A stretch of DNA of 64,000 nt from Sequoia sempervirens (taxonomy: Eukaryota > Streptophyta > Pinopsida > Cupressales > Cupressaceae): positions 1-64,000 of the forward strand of contig VDFB02018517.1 in NCBI GenBank assembly GCA_007258455.2, in the 5' to 3' direction. The notes below the pieces were generated by a model. That model saw only the letters and a list, made by a program, of their open reading frames with translations, did not search any database and had not been told where the DNA came from. Shown piece by piece: positions 38,474 through 50,036 of this stretch. Numbering within the stretch: the first letter of the stretch is position 1; each line of letters begins with the position of its first letter. Both the position numbers and the translations under genes were made by a program.

Positions 38474-41400
38474 TGTCACGTCTCATACTTTGATGCTATT
38501 TTGACCATGACTTACTTTGATGCTATTTTGACCATGACTTATTTTGATAATGTTTGACCATGACTTTATGGGATTTAATATACGAATTATGATACGTGTT
38601 AGAGCAATATAATATACTACAATGCTTTGATGTATAGGAATGTAGAAAAATAATTGTTTTCTTTCAGAATTATGAGTGCATTTTATATAAAATAGGAATG
38701 TTGATTTAATTATTGTTTAAATTTATATTTCTACATTGGTTACTAATACACTTTCGTTTTTGCACGCCTGAGTGCATTTGAGTTGCAGGTGATCGAAGGC
38801 CAAGAGTGTGATTGAGGAAAAGAAGGTTAGCTTCCCGACAGGGTAAAAGAGGAGAAGCTCTCGATTACGCACACACCACTTAAAAACATGTAGCTGCATT
38901 AGGTCATGTTTGTTTTCAATATGATTGTTTGAAATTGATTAGCAGAGCAAAATTAAAATATAGTTTAATTAACCTTAAAAATTATGAAAAGAATATGGTT
39001 TATTCTATTTTAATTTATCCTTGTGCAATAAAAAGGAAAGAAAACCTTATTTTAAAAGAGATATAATATATAGGAAATTAAAGAAATAAAACAAAACAAA
39101 TAATAAAGTAAAAGTATTATGTTTGCATATAATGAAATAATTGGTTTATATAAAAGGGAAATATTTCTGTTTGCTTATGGTTATTTTTTTTCCCAAAATA
39201 AAAAGGAATGAACAGCCCGAGAGAACATTGGGCTCTGGAAATTTTATCTTAAAACCAACAATGCTGTTGGTATGTGGCAATCCTTAGAATTTGCATGAGA
39301 ATTTTATCTGTCATCTGGAAATACTTTGCATGATCCTCGAAAAGAGGAATAGAGCTTTAAGAGAGAAAAGAGAACTTCCATTCAGTCATATCCGAGAGCT
39401 CTGGAAAATAGGCGACAAGAAGGTATTACTGGGCATCTGCTCTGAAGAAGAAAATTGCCAGGTTCTTTTCATACTTTGCCTTCATTTAATTTAAAAATTG
39501 CAGTAAGGAAATTGAAGGAATGAAATGCATCATTCCATGATATGAGTACAAACAACTGAGAAATCTTTTCCAATTTCGTTTCTACATCTGGGTAATAGTT
39601 TACTTTTCATTGTTGCAATATAGAATACCCAATCTTTTCTTCCAGAATTAGGGTTTCATTCTGTTACAAAATCTGCAATTTATTAAATTGCTCTCAATTA
39701 TAATTGGAAATATATATAAACATATATATATATACATATATATATGCACAGGAATCTGAATTCCTGTGCATATATACATATATATATATGTGCATATAAT
39801 GACTGCATAAAAACCCTGTCATCTGAAATAAATTCAAAATGCCTTTGAGATAAATTTGAATGCAGATATACTGGACGAAATGTCTTCTTATTTTGAGTTT
39901 TGAAATTGTTATCCATAGGAATGAGGAAGGCGCGGCCTGTGGAGGAGGCGCGAGCCCCTCACAGCCCGCCCCCTCCCCATGGGAGGGGCAAGGGCTTCCC
40001 TAAGCCCTTATGTTGCTCAATGCAAGTAAGGAAACCCTGTAAAATGTTTATATTCTATGTGCACGGCCAGAGAACTTTTGAACAGTCATAAAAACCAGTA
40101 TTTTCTTTCTTCAAAATTTACACTCAGCTGTATATGAATTTTTACACACACATATATATATATACCAAAATGCAAGTTGAAACAGGAAAATCATTTCCAG
40201 AAAGTGGTATGAATTCTGTTAAATATCACAAATATCTCAGAAATGTTAAACCTGGAACAAGAACAGAATTGTCTCTGAGAACCATGTAAACTGAAAATCA
40301 TCTTGATTACCTTGTCATATACTTACCTACAGTAGTACAATCCTGAGTAAAGGAATACAACATAAAAATTGAATGCAAGATTATCTTTCAAACCTCTGAT
40401 ATTCTGAATAAATTGCACTGTTTCAGTATATTATTAATACTCTGAAACCTGTATTAAAATTGGGTATTACACTATCAGTCAACCTGAACTTGGAAAGAAT
40501 AGAAGTACATACTGAAAACAGAAAACACTGTTTCATTCAAACAAATTAATTAAATCTTTATTTCTAATTGTGCACTGAAAAGTATTATGACATACATGTT
40601 CTTCTTTAAAACAGAGCTTTTATCCAAACCAGAAAAGGAGTACTCTCAAAAGAGTAAACGAAATCTTACTACTGAATTTACAATCTTGCTTTCAAAGGAT
40701 GTTCTGAAATTCACATTTGAAATTCTTTTTAGAATTAATTGAATGTATGAAACATGTCAGAAAATGCACAACTTTCTGCTTTGGTATTTATTCATACCTT
40801 ACTTGTGGTAACTTCTGGGACAGGGTGTCGAAGGTAGACCAACAGAGACAGTAGTATTACCTTTTCTAAACTACCATTACTTGTATTATTTTTGCTTGGC
40901 CAAGCACTTGTACCATTGAAATAGATGGGTTTGTTTTAAAAGCCTAGAAACATATATGTATTTGAGTCTCTACCACCTCCTGTTGCAAGAAATGTGTTTA
41001 TTTCTCATGTTAGAAATGCATATAGGCATCAGGCACGCATCGAGAGTTCCCTCCTGTTTTACTGTTTCGGGTTGCTAGGCTCCTTTATGCAGGGCCGGGG
41101 ATTCCTTCGAGTTAGGAAGGAACCCGGGGAAGTCATGGACTTTGGGTTGGGCGGAAAAGGCGCCTGAATCACATTCTTGGCCCCAGCTCGCAAGCAGACC
41201 GATGGTGTCACGGCGTTGGTGGTTCCGAGTTTTATTTGCTATTAATGTACTTGTGCATTATTCAGGATTGGCTTGTGAAGCCCATTGTAAATGTATATGT
41301 ATTTGACATTCTTTGTTGAAACTTTGAAATAGAAGTATGATTTGAAAGTATCTAATGTAACATTGATTTAAGGAATTAAAGTTTTATGACTTAGCATAGA

Positions 41401-41699
41401 AAAGATGTTTCTATTGGAATTGTTGATTTTTTTTCCAAGTATGGTTGAATATATGTATAGGAGAAAAGTCATTGAAATACTTATGCTTTGTATAAACTTG
41501 ATACATTACATTGATATTATTATTATACATGAAATGCAATTTAAATTCTCTTTTATTAAGCTCATTCGGAAGTGTTATGAACAATGTTGATTACTTGGAA
41601 ATCTTTTATAATGATTTGAATAAATTGAAAATACTCTTAATTTCCCTTTTATATTGATTTGAACGGATTGAAAACACTCCTAATTTTCCGAGCGCTACA
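38474..41699 (+). repeat. Chromovirus 3' LTR (3.23 kb)
   Basis: Same ends as the 5' LTR. Around 39930 it lacks about 70-75 bp, with one breakpoint in the middle of the GC palindrome. Other differences are single bases such as GATATG to GATACG and short TA-repeat length changes. Confidence 0.93.
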
Positions 41700-41704
41700 G
41701 TAGC

Positions 41705-44501
41705 TCATTTGTAGACTTTGCTTCTCAGCCTCCTGCATAATTTCAATCAAAGGACTTAGGTGATAGCTTCTAAAAGTATTGAAAGGATTTTCCTGCAAAG
41801 TTAGTAAAGCAAGGATTTTATGTCTCCCCTACCTCCCTAAAAATTGAAAGTTAAATGCTTTCTTGTTATGCCTTTTCTCAAAAATCTACAAAATTTGATA
41901 GGGAAATGCCTCTCTTCAATCTAAGCCTTTTTCCAAAACTATTACTGCTCAATTCAAGTGCATTTTGATTTTATTTTTTCTCTATTTTTATTTACCTATT
42001 CATATTTTCTATTTATTTTCTTATCCAATCTCTAGTCAAAATCCTATCTATACTCTCGTTATTAGACAGTTTGTGTTAAAAGGTTCAATTTCCACTACTT
42101 ACATGTACATTTACATTATATTTTTTAACAATAATCTTTCAAAGAATCTAACCTTTCTTTTTTAGTTCTTTCACATATACATTCAAATTTTTTGTTAACA
42201 TGTTTTCAAACTTATTAAAAATCATTAAATCAATCCAAATATTTAGTTGAATCAAAACATGAAAAGTAGGTGACCTTCCTCTCCTACCAAAGCAAACTCT
42301 TGAATGTAACTATAAGCAACACCATTTTCAAAAAGCGAAAAAAAACATATTTTTAAAGCAACACCATTTAAAAAAATAGACATATTTTTAATGGCTAGAA
42401 ATTCAAGGATCAAGATCATAACAAAAGTTCAAAGCCACTATATTGAAATAAAACTGCAAGGATCACTTTTGTAAGTGTATGATTGCACTGCAACAAACAC
42501 AAATCACCTCTTAATCTACCAAAGCTTCACTATTTAATAAATATTAATGACCAAAATTAAATCATTACATACAAAATACATGAAAACATCTTCCACTCAC
42601 AATCAAATCTAAATAATATGATGTTATACTTTGTTGCATTTATTTACTCGAGATAATTGTGATATAATTTTTTTCCTGACCATTAACATTGACATATAGA
42701 GTGCATTATTCATGCTAAACTATGTCTAGTGGATTTCTAAGCAACATTCCTTAGGTAACACAATGTATAGTCGAGTAGAAACAATCATAATTAAATCACA
42801 ATAAACCCTTAAGTTATGAAAAAACTCAAGCTTAAATCCACATGGGTCCCTTATAGAAGACCTTGTAAGAAAATACCGTTATCATTCATAAAGTAGGCAA
42901 GACTGCCTCAAAACTTTTCAAATGGCGTTTCGAATACTATTTTTGGATTATAATAATAAGTTAACACTAGTCCTAACTATAATATTTTTTTTAAAAATAA
43001 AAATGGTGAAGCCACTGAAAATTTTATTAATGTGTCAAAAAATACATAACAATCGCTTCATGATTACAGGGAAGAGCTAGGAAACAAAGCTTCAAATGAC
43101 ATATCAATCATGAATACAAAAAATTTCAGACTAACATGAAGCTATCCAAATGACATAGTAGTCATGTATACAGAGATTTTAGAGCCAAAATAATTGCAAG
43201 CGCCCAAAAGTAGCCAAGGGCGAATAGAAAAGAAAAACAGAGTTAACATTTAATTATTATGGTAATAAAATAACTTCAAATTATAAATAAGTTGACCCTA
43301 ATTATAAGTTAATTAAGTTTATTAAATATTTTTTATTAATATTAAGATATAATATTAATATGTATTAATATATTATAAAAAAATTATAAGAGCAAACAAC
43401 TTTATAATATAAAATAATATTTTCTTATATGATTGTGATCCTAATTGAAGCCTACCTCTAATTGAACCCAAACTCAAAGCATAATTGAACCTTTACAAAT
43501 CCTAAGTGTACCCCAAACCATATATATGTAAACTGAAAATTAATGGAGAATGTGGTAGTCTTGAGGATCTATTATTAAGACATTAACGATGTATTCTTTT
43601 ATTAAAATTATTATATTATATTATTAGATATTTTTTATTATATTAAGATTTTATTATTATTTTTATATTATATTTTAATATTAAATTATTATTATTATGA
43701 ATTAATGTTCAATTAGGATTAACATTGTCACCATGTCTTTTCTTCATTTAAAAAACATCATTTACCATGCTCTACCTTCACAATATTTAGTTGTCTTATC
43801 TCATTTTCTCATTATTGATAGTATTATACATTCTCACAAAAAAAATAAACAAAATTGAAAATATTCAACACAATTGCCCTCATCACATTGCTTAGGAAGC
43901 CAACAAATAGATGATGATTAATTATATTTCCTAAATTTATATACTCCCCAAAACCTACCATGATGTGAATACAATTTCATCATGTTGCAGCTAATTGAGT
44001 TAAACGAGTCTGTGAAGGTTCATAAAAATATGACAATAAGTTGAACAATTACACTTAAAGAGAGTTTTTCAATAGACCCCATTTTAAGGAGGAAAAAGAA
44101 CCTAGTCATTGGATTAGTCAAACATGAAAAGAGATAGCAGAAATATTGCATGGGAGTGTATTCACAAAATGCATTCTTACAATAACGAAGACCTCAAAAA
44201 AGAAACCCTGTAAGCAATAGAAAAAATCAAACGAAAAATATAACAAAAATAAAAAAGAAAGTGACAAAAAATATCAAATTTCCCATTTGAGGAGTGGTAT
44301 CTTTGTTGCCTTGGTATTTGTTTGTATGTAGACAAATATTTATTTATTTATTTTATTATAAATTTATAAATTATAATAACATTCTTTTTCCTATCAATCA
44401 TTATTAGACTCCTGCTGCCTTAAACAACATTAATCTTATTGTCAGGAATTGTTCTCTAATTCCTAGGTGAAGGTTTTTCCATAATTTTTACTTAGTACAC
44501 C
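41705..44501. other. Unassigned AT-rich stretch
   Basis: 2.8 kb with no open frame that looks like a gene, no RNA gene and no clear repeat. Long runs of mixed A and T occur at 43250-43420 and 43600-43710. Nothing further is supported. Confidence 0.4.
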
Positions 44502-44657
44502 ATAGTAAGACGAATGATGTATCCTCGCCTCAAGTGAACAACAATCCAGAACCCCAAATGCGAAGTACTTTTGGTAAATGACTTCACAGCCCACCCATCT
44601 GGTAAATGTTCCCCTGCATACTTCACAATTGACAACTCATTTTTTATTCCAAACCTG
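44502..44657 (-). pseudogene. Truncated copy of the reductase-like exon, left arm
   Basis: The inverse copy of 47895-48050. On the minus strand it starts after a CAG acceptor and encodes FGIKNELSIVKYAGEHLPDG and KSTSHLG. The duplication stops before the exon's end, so it cannot continue to the next exon. A three-base loss after HLxR..., compared with the right arm, is also visible near 44530. Confidence 0.7.
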
Positions 44658-44727
44658 CTATTGAGAGGTGAAATCAAAACATACACAATTACTAAAACAA
44701 ATTGGAATAAAAGAGAGTAACATACAT

Positions 44728-44783
44728 GGATGACAGGATTTGAACCTGCGCAGGCGAGCCCACATGATTTCTAGTCATACCCT
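44728..44783 (-). pseudogene. tRNA-Ser(AGA)-like 3' portion, left arm
   Basis: The minus strand reads GACTAGAAATCATGTGGGCT, then GCGCAGGTTCAAATCCTGTC. This fits the anticodon arm (AGA anticodon in CTAGAAA), the variable arm and the T arm of plant tRNA-Ser. The 5' acceptor and D arm do not match and cannot pair with the 3' strand, so it is a fragment or chimera. Confidence 0.65.
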
Positions 44784-45188
44784 CTGTGACTGTGACTGTA
44801 GAAGGCCTCTTGGCATAAAAAGCTCTCTTAGCAAATTTTTGGGGGTACATGAAACTGAAATTTTGTGTCTGTGTGCGTATTATAGAGATCATTGAATTTA
44901 TACAAGAAATTGATCGTAATATTTGTGTTTTGGTTAATTACTTCGATAGACATTTACAATGAAAGTCGTTCCCTTGGCATTTCGTGTACATAAAAATACA
45001 ACAGGAAATCTCGGATGAAAAACAAATCTAGGGTTAAACTTGGATAGGGTGCTGCAGTAAGTGAACTTAAACTCCATGCATGTTTTGTCTTGACAGGAAT
45101 ATAGGAATGCAGACCATGCAAAACTAATTGTTCGTTGTATTTTTTGGATATAATTTTTTCCTTTCGCTCAGGCAAGACACTATCGCAG

Positions 45189-45338
45189 GAGCTCAGAAAA
45201 ACCTGAATTAGAGGAAGTGTGAGAACGTTTGTTGTTTGAACAGACAAGGTAATGTATGCCTGCGAGCTCAGAAAAACCTGAATTAGAGGAAGTGTGAGAA
45301 CGTTTGTTGTTTGAACAGACAAGGTAATGTATGCAATT
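45189..45338. repeat. 75 bp tandem repeat, two copies (left arm)
   Basis: GAGCTCAGAAAAACCTGAAT and the following 55 bases occur twice. The mirror pair lies at 47214-47363, so the tandem duplication came before the inverted duplication. Confidence 0.92.
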
Positions 45339-45551
45339 TTTTTGAAATGTCTTCTGCATTTAACTTGTGTCTTTTCTTTCTTTTTTTTTGCAATACTCCG
45401 CCTTTCTTTGCATTTATGGAGATTTCGGGAAGAATTTCTTGATTTTCAAATTCCTTACATGTCCATGTGGGTGATACTCGTGTTGTGTTTTGAAGAAGCA
45501 GAGGATTTGAATGTTGATGATAGCTTGTTTTTGTAGGCGTAGGGAGATACA

Positions 45552-45605
45552 ATGTCTACGCCGGTTATGCCATATGACCATCCGCGCGACAGGGTTTCGA
45601 ATATG
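45552..45605 (+). pseudogene. Exon-like start of 18 codons (left arm)
   Basis: An ATG frame MSTPVMPYDHPRDRVSNM is followed at once by GTAAGG, a good donor site. The local base use is richer in C and G than the surroundings. It points away from the reductase-like exon. The gene of origin was not recognised. The mirror copy is at 46947-47000 on the minus strand. Confidence 0.35.
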
Positions 45606-45881
45606 GTAAGGAAAAAATAATCAGCCTATTTGATTTTTTATTTTTTTTGGTTTGATATTACATATATCAATTATTTTACAGTCGAGGAAATTTGAGGCTC
45701 TGCGAATGGGTGCAAATGGGTGCGCCACATTTTCCACAAACAAGATAATTTGTAGTTCTGCGTGGTACTTTTGAAGAAGATGGATCTTTTATCAGCTATC
45801 TATAAATATTGAATTGACTATTTTGCAATAGAGCATTGTCATTAAGTTCAGCGTTGCCCCAATAATGGGTATTGTACAATA

Positions 45882-46670
45882 TTAAGACGAACATAAAGCT
45901 AAAAGCTAGTTTGGGGAGCACCTGTCCAAAGAATAGAAGTGCAAGAGAGTGAGCCAGGTTCAAATCTCCATGCTGCAATAAGATGAATCATAACTTAGAG
46001 GATGTGCTATGGAGGTTGTAGAGTATTGAAATATGAGTGGTGAATTTGTGGAGCATTGAAAATAGGGCATTTTTGTCGTGTATGACCCACTTTCAACCCC
46101 TCTCAATAAGGCAGCCTACAATGTCACATCTATTTTAGAATAAGGTGACCATGATTCTTGATGCCAAACCCGAAGTAATAAAAAAGTTGAGGGAGCATTT
46201 GTTCTCCTATATTGGTATTGTTGAATTCACCTATGATTTCCGATAAGTTGAAGGAAGACTGACTCCAGAAATGTGGCGAAGAAGCAACAATATTTTTTAT
46301 AGAACATGGTGAGGGCGCGAAACCCCTAGCATGTGCGTCAGACTCTCAAGTACACATTAGTGTATGAAGGACATCCATGCAATTCAACCAACTTCAAAAC
46401 TTTAGAACTTTAATTAAGGATTCACAACCAAATACATTAAACATGATGTATTTTATCATTGTGCATGACAGTACTTGCAAGGGACTGCGAAATTGATTGT
46501 CAAATATTATCTGTAGATCCGAAGGCGGACTAAAAGCATTAGCAACTTTTAATACTGACATGCATATATAAATATCAAAATTAGGTATAGACAACGGCCA
46601 TTGAGACAGATACACACCTTCCAACATTTTACAAGATTTGTTATTCAGATGGGGGTTTTGCACCCATTGT
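45882..46670. other. Spacer of the long inverted repeat
   Basis: 789 bp, single copy in this window. Contains no recognised gene; one stretch near 45945-45970 reads GTGAGCCAGGTTCAAATCTC, which resembles a pol III B box but has no other tRNA feature. Confidence 0.5.
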
Positions 46671-46946
46671 ACAATACCCATTATTGGGGCAACGTTGAAC
46701 TTAATGACAATGCTCTATTGCAAAATAGTCAATTCAATATTTATAGATAGCTGATAAAAGATCCATCTTCTTCAAAAGTACCACGCAGAACTACAAATTA
46801 TCTTGTTTGTGGAAAATGTGGCGCACCCATTTGCACCCATTCGCAGAGCCTCAAATTTCCTCGACTGTAAAATAATTGATATATGTAATATCAAACCAAA
46901 AAAAATAAAAAATCAAATAGGCTGATTATTTTTTCCTTACCATATT

Positions 46947-47000
46947 CGAAACCCTGTCGCGCGGATGGTCATATGGCATAACCGGCGTAGACATTGTATC
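46947..47000 (-). pseudogene. Exon-like start of 18 codons (right arm)
   Basis: The mirror of 45552-45605: MSTPVMPYDHPRDRVSNM followed by a GT donor, read on the minus strand. Confidence 0.35.
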
Positions 47001-47213
47001 TCCCTACGCCTACAAAAACAAGCTATCATCAACATTCAAATCCTCTGCTTCTTCAAAACACAACACGAGTATCACCCACATGGACATGTAAGGAATTTGA
47101 AAATCAAGAAATTCTTCCCGAAATCTCCATAAATGCAAAGAAAGGCGGAGTATTGCAAAAAAAAAGAAAGAAAAGACACAAGTTAAATGCAGAAGACATT
47201 TCAAAAAAATTGC

Positions 47214-47363
47214 ATACATTACCTTGTCTGTTCAAACAACAAACGTTCTCACACTTCCTCTAATTCAGGTTTTTCTGAGCTCGCAGGCATACATTACCTT
47301 GTCTGTTCAAACAACAAACGTTCTCACACTTCCTCTAATTCAGGTTTTTCTGAGCTCCTGCGA
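47214..47363. repeat. 75 bp tandem repeat, two copies (right arm)
   Basis: The mirror of the pair at 45189-45338. It produces the internal repeat VQTTNVLTLPLIQVFLSS in the frame at 47224-47592, which is therefore not taken as a gene. Confidence 0.92.
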
Positions 47364-47764
47364 TAGTGTCTTGCCTGAGCGAAAGGAAAAAATTATATCC
47401 AAAAAATACAACGAACAATTAGTTTTGCATGGTCTGCATTCCTATATTCCTGTCAAGAAAAAACATGCATGGAGTTTAAATTCACTTACTGCAGCACCCT
47501 ATCCAAGTTTAACCCTAGATTTGTTTTTCATCCGAGATTTCCTGTTGTATTTTTATGTACACGAAATGCCAAGGGAACGACTTTCAATGTAAATGTCTAT
47601 CGAAGTAATTAACCAAAACACAAATATTACGATCAATTTCTTGTATAAATTTAATGATCTCTATAATACGCACACAGACACAAAATTTCAGTTTCATGTA
47701 CCCCACAAAAATTTGCTAAGAGAGCTTTTTATGCCTAGAGGCCTTCTACAGTCACAGTCACAGA

Positions 47765-47820
47765 GGGCACGACTAGAAATCATGTGGGCTCGCCTGCGCA
47801 GGTTCAAATCCTGTCATCCA
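47765..47820 (+). pseudogene. tRNA-Ser(AGA)-like 3' portion, right arm
   Basis: Same fragment as 44728-44783 on the other strand: CGACTAGAAATCATGTGGGC, then GCGCAGGTTCAAATCC. The 5' half of a tRNA is not present. It could be the remains of a tRNA-derived SINE or a broken gene. Confidence 0.65.
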
Positions 47821-47894
47821 TGTATGTTACTCTCTTTTATTCCAATTTTTTTTTTAGTAATTGTGTATGTTTTGATTTCACCTCTCAATAGCAG

Positions 47895-48328
47895 GTTTGG
47901 AATAAAAAATGAGTTGTCAATTGTGAAGTATGCAGGGGAACATTTACCAGATGGGTGGGCTGTGAAGTCATTTACCAAAAGTACTTCGCATTTGGGGCTC
48001 TGGATTGTTGTTCACTTGTTGAAGCGAGGATACATCATTCGTCTTACTATAGACAACGAAGGTATTTATAAAATTTTAGTTACAATGGTAGGTATTCAAT
48101 GGTGTTTTCGAAGCGTCTTTAGTCTTAAAGCTTTTTGTGTTGATTTTTTAGGAGTTGCAGAGATTGAAGGAGATGGAGGAATTTGAAATGCATTCGAATA
48201 GAGTGATGGGGGTGGTGGGCAGTATTGATGTTGAAGAAGCTTCTATGCTCTCTCAAATGTTTGATGGCTGTTACAGAGTATTTCATATATCATCTTTTGT
48301 TGATCCTTACGGCGTCTCTGGTTTCACT
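47895..48328 (+). pseudogene. Cinnamoyl-CoA-reductase-like (extended SDR) gene fragment, two exons
   Basis: Exon at 47895-48061 after a CAG acceptor encodes FGIKNELSIVKYAGEHLPDG, then TSHLGLWIVVHLLKRGYIIR. The latter is the Rossmann beta-alpha-beta start of extended short-chain dehydrogenases, normally VTGGxSxLG. Exon at 48152-48328, between TTTTTTAG and GTAAGC, encodes LQRLKEMEEFEMHSNRV, VVGSIDVEEASMLSQMFDGC and YRVFHISSFVDPYGVSGFT. That last block is typical of the cinnamoyl-CoA-reductase-like group, where FHTSAFVDPxGVSGY is usual. The intervening sequence has intron-like GT and AG ends, but the first exon ends out of phase with the second, and no later exons follow. Family assignment is from remembered motifs. 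Confidence 0.65.
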
Positions 48329-48492
48329 GTAAGCCTTTCAAGAATTATCTGTTAGTGTCTTAATAGATAATACCGTTCTTAACAACTGCAAAATATAAAG
48401 CAGTAGCCTAATATCATCAAATGTTCTGAAGTCTCTAGAATCTAAACTATTCAATGGATTCAATCAAATCTTATTATTCACGGATAACCTCA

Positions 48493-48648
48493 CTGGCCCA
48501 CCGGGAAAAGGGAGATGAGCCTCTGCATACTGTTTAGATTGACTTGCGAATCAAAACTCAAATCGATGGGCATGGCATTTGGTGTAGCATTGTTATTAAT
48601 AGCATAATAGGCTACATAATAGTTGAGGCCCAGAAAATCAAATGAACC
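48493..48648 (-). pseudogene. Glycoside hydrolase family 1 (beta-glucosidase) exon fragment
   Basis: On the minus strand, after the acceptor GATACAG, the frame reads GSFDFLGLNYYVAYYAINNN, then ATPNAMPIDLSFDSQVNL. FDFxGLNYY is a hallmark block of plant family-1 beta-glucosidases. A TGA follows at 48490-48492, and another frame reads on with VCRGSSPFSRWASEVI, so a shift occurred near 48540. Only this exon is present. Conifer members include coniferin glucosidases, but the substrate cannot be told here. Confidence 0.75.
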
Positions 48649-48659
48649 CTGTATCAGTT

Positions 48660-50036
48660 TCAATTACAATTCTTTTAAGTAATGAATATCTAAATTCTTC
48701 TGTAAAATGATTCATTAAAGCCCTTACAAGGCTTTTTTTTTTTTTAAGTGATCCAACGTGCTCACCAAATTCTAGAGACTCGAGAACATTTGTTCACCAA
48801 ATTCCCAACTCTTTTTCTTTATTACTTGCATGCCTTACACACATTTATTACCATAAAATAAAGGTAAGCCTTGTAATAAAAAAATAAAATACCTCCATAT
48901 GATGGTTATATTATTGCCAAATTTTGTGCCCAACTTCAAAGAGTAGAAATGCATATGGAAAATCAAGTCTTAAACAAAATCTAAATAATCATGAAAAATA
49001 AAGATGAGGAAAAACTACATTAGAATAATAGAAAAAGTCCCTCGATGAAAAAGATTGCAGAGAGCTTTATGTACAACTTATCATCTTCATGCTTAGAACA
49101 TAGTGTTAGCAATTTTATCATGCGGAGAGATTTCACAAACCGCAAAGAAATGGAAAGAAAACAAATTAACCAATATGATTTAAAGTGTCAAGAAAAGAAA
49201 AAGTAGAAATCACACAAATTTCCCTATACTACTCACTCATGGTCAAGCTCTGACAAGTGCAAAACACATGAACCTTTATGCATCATGAGTTCAAATATAT
49301 TATATACACTTTTGCATATAAAAGTAAGCTTCTAAATTAATATAAGTTAGAGTTTCTAAAATTTAAAAAATTAAGTATAAAAGAAATATTTTAAATTTAC
49401 TGTTTCATATGAAAGTAAGTTTTTAAATTAATATACTCAAAATTAAAAATATTGAAGGTGTTTTTAAAACAAGACATGTCTTGATTTTTTTATATAGATT
49501 TATTTAAGTAATTTTTTCCAATCAAAAATAATTATTATTTATAAAAATAAGATATTAAAAAATATATTAAATTACTACAAATAAATAAAAGTTAAGCATG
49601 AAATTTACTATGGCATATAAAAGTAAGTTTCTAAATTAATATACTTAAAATTAAGAAATATTTAAAATATTTAAAAAAGAAAAAAAATTCATGTAAAATA
49701 TTTTTTTAATAATAGAATAGAAATAAAAGTATAAAAGAATGAAAAACAATTGTTCTTTTTAAAAATTCTAAATAAATGTACTTAAAATTAGAAAATTAGA
49801 AAATTAAATAAAAAAGAAATATCCTAAATTTAAGGCTTTACTAAAGATTTTATTGTAAAAAAAATATAGCAACTTAAATATTTTCATAATAAGTGCACAT
49901 ATATAATCAATTTAAAATTACAAATAAAATATAATAAATTTATTGTTAGACATAAAAATAAGTTTTAAAATAATATATTTAAAAATAGCATATCTGAAAA
50001 GAAGAAAAATAGGGGTGTGGACCAAAATGAGATGAG
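48660..50036. repeat. AT-rich stretch with degenerate repeats
   Basis: From about 49300 to 50000 a block like CATATAAAAGTAAGTTTCTA, then AATTAATATACTTAAAATT, recurs at about 49315, 49405, 49613 and 49945 with irregular spacing. No gene or RNA motif is visible. Confidence 0.5.

Larger units (their letters stand above)
30536..41699 (+). mobile_element. Ty3/gypsy chromovirus, almost complete
   Basis: 11.2 kb with two long LTRs, primer binding site, gag, protease, RT, RNase H, integrase, a chromodomain-like tail and polypurine tract, all in the standard gypsy order. The near target duplication is GTAAC (30531-30535) against GTAGC (41700-41704). Long LTRs and the C-terminal chromodomain suggest the Tekay/Del group, which is an inference from structure only. 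A handful of stops disable pol but no large deletion is seen, and the LTRs are nearly identical, so insertion was fairly recent. Confidence 0.93.
44502..45881. repeat. Long inverted repeat, left arm (1.38 kb)
   Basis: The reverse complement of 46671-48050 with few differences; coordinates of matching bases sum to 92552 over the whole length, so there is almost no net gain or loss. The arm carries a fragment of the reductase-like exon (minus strand), a tRNA-Ser-like sequence, a 75 bp tandem repeat and an exon-like start (plus strand). The left edge falls inside the exon. Confidence 0.92.
46671..48050. repeat. Long inverted repeat, right arm (1.38 kb)
   Basis: The mirror of 44502-45881. The reductase-like exon continues past the right edge into unique sequence with the next exon, so this arm is the likely parental copy and the left arm the duplicate. 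Confidence 0.92.

Noticed and set aside
45940..45975. B-box-like GGTTCAAATCTC in the spacer
   Set aside because: No A box, no pairing acceptor stem, no anticodon arm.
47224..47592. 122-codon open frame with an internal protein repeat, mirrored on the other arm
   Set aside because: The repeat is caused by the 75 bp tandem duplication and no family or codon evidence supports a gene.
44502..48050. The long inverted repeat as a DNA transposon with 1.38 kb terminal inverted repeats
   Set aside because: Edges show no terminal motif or target duplication, and an exon runs across the right edge, so a segmental inverted duplication fits better.
49300..50000. CRISPR-like or satellite array
   Set aside because: Spacing is irregular and similarity is mostly AT composition; in plant nuclear DNA a CRISPR array is not expected.
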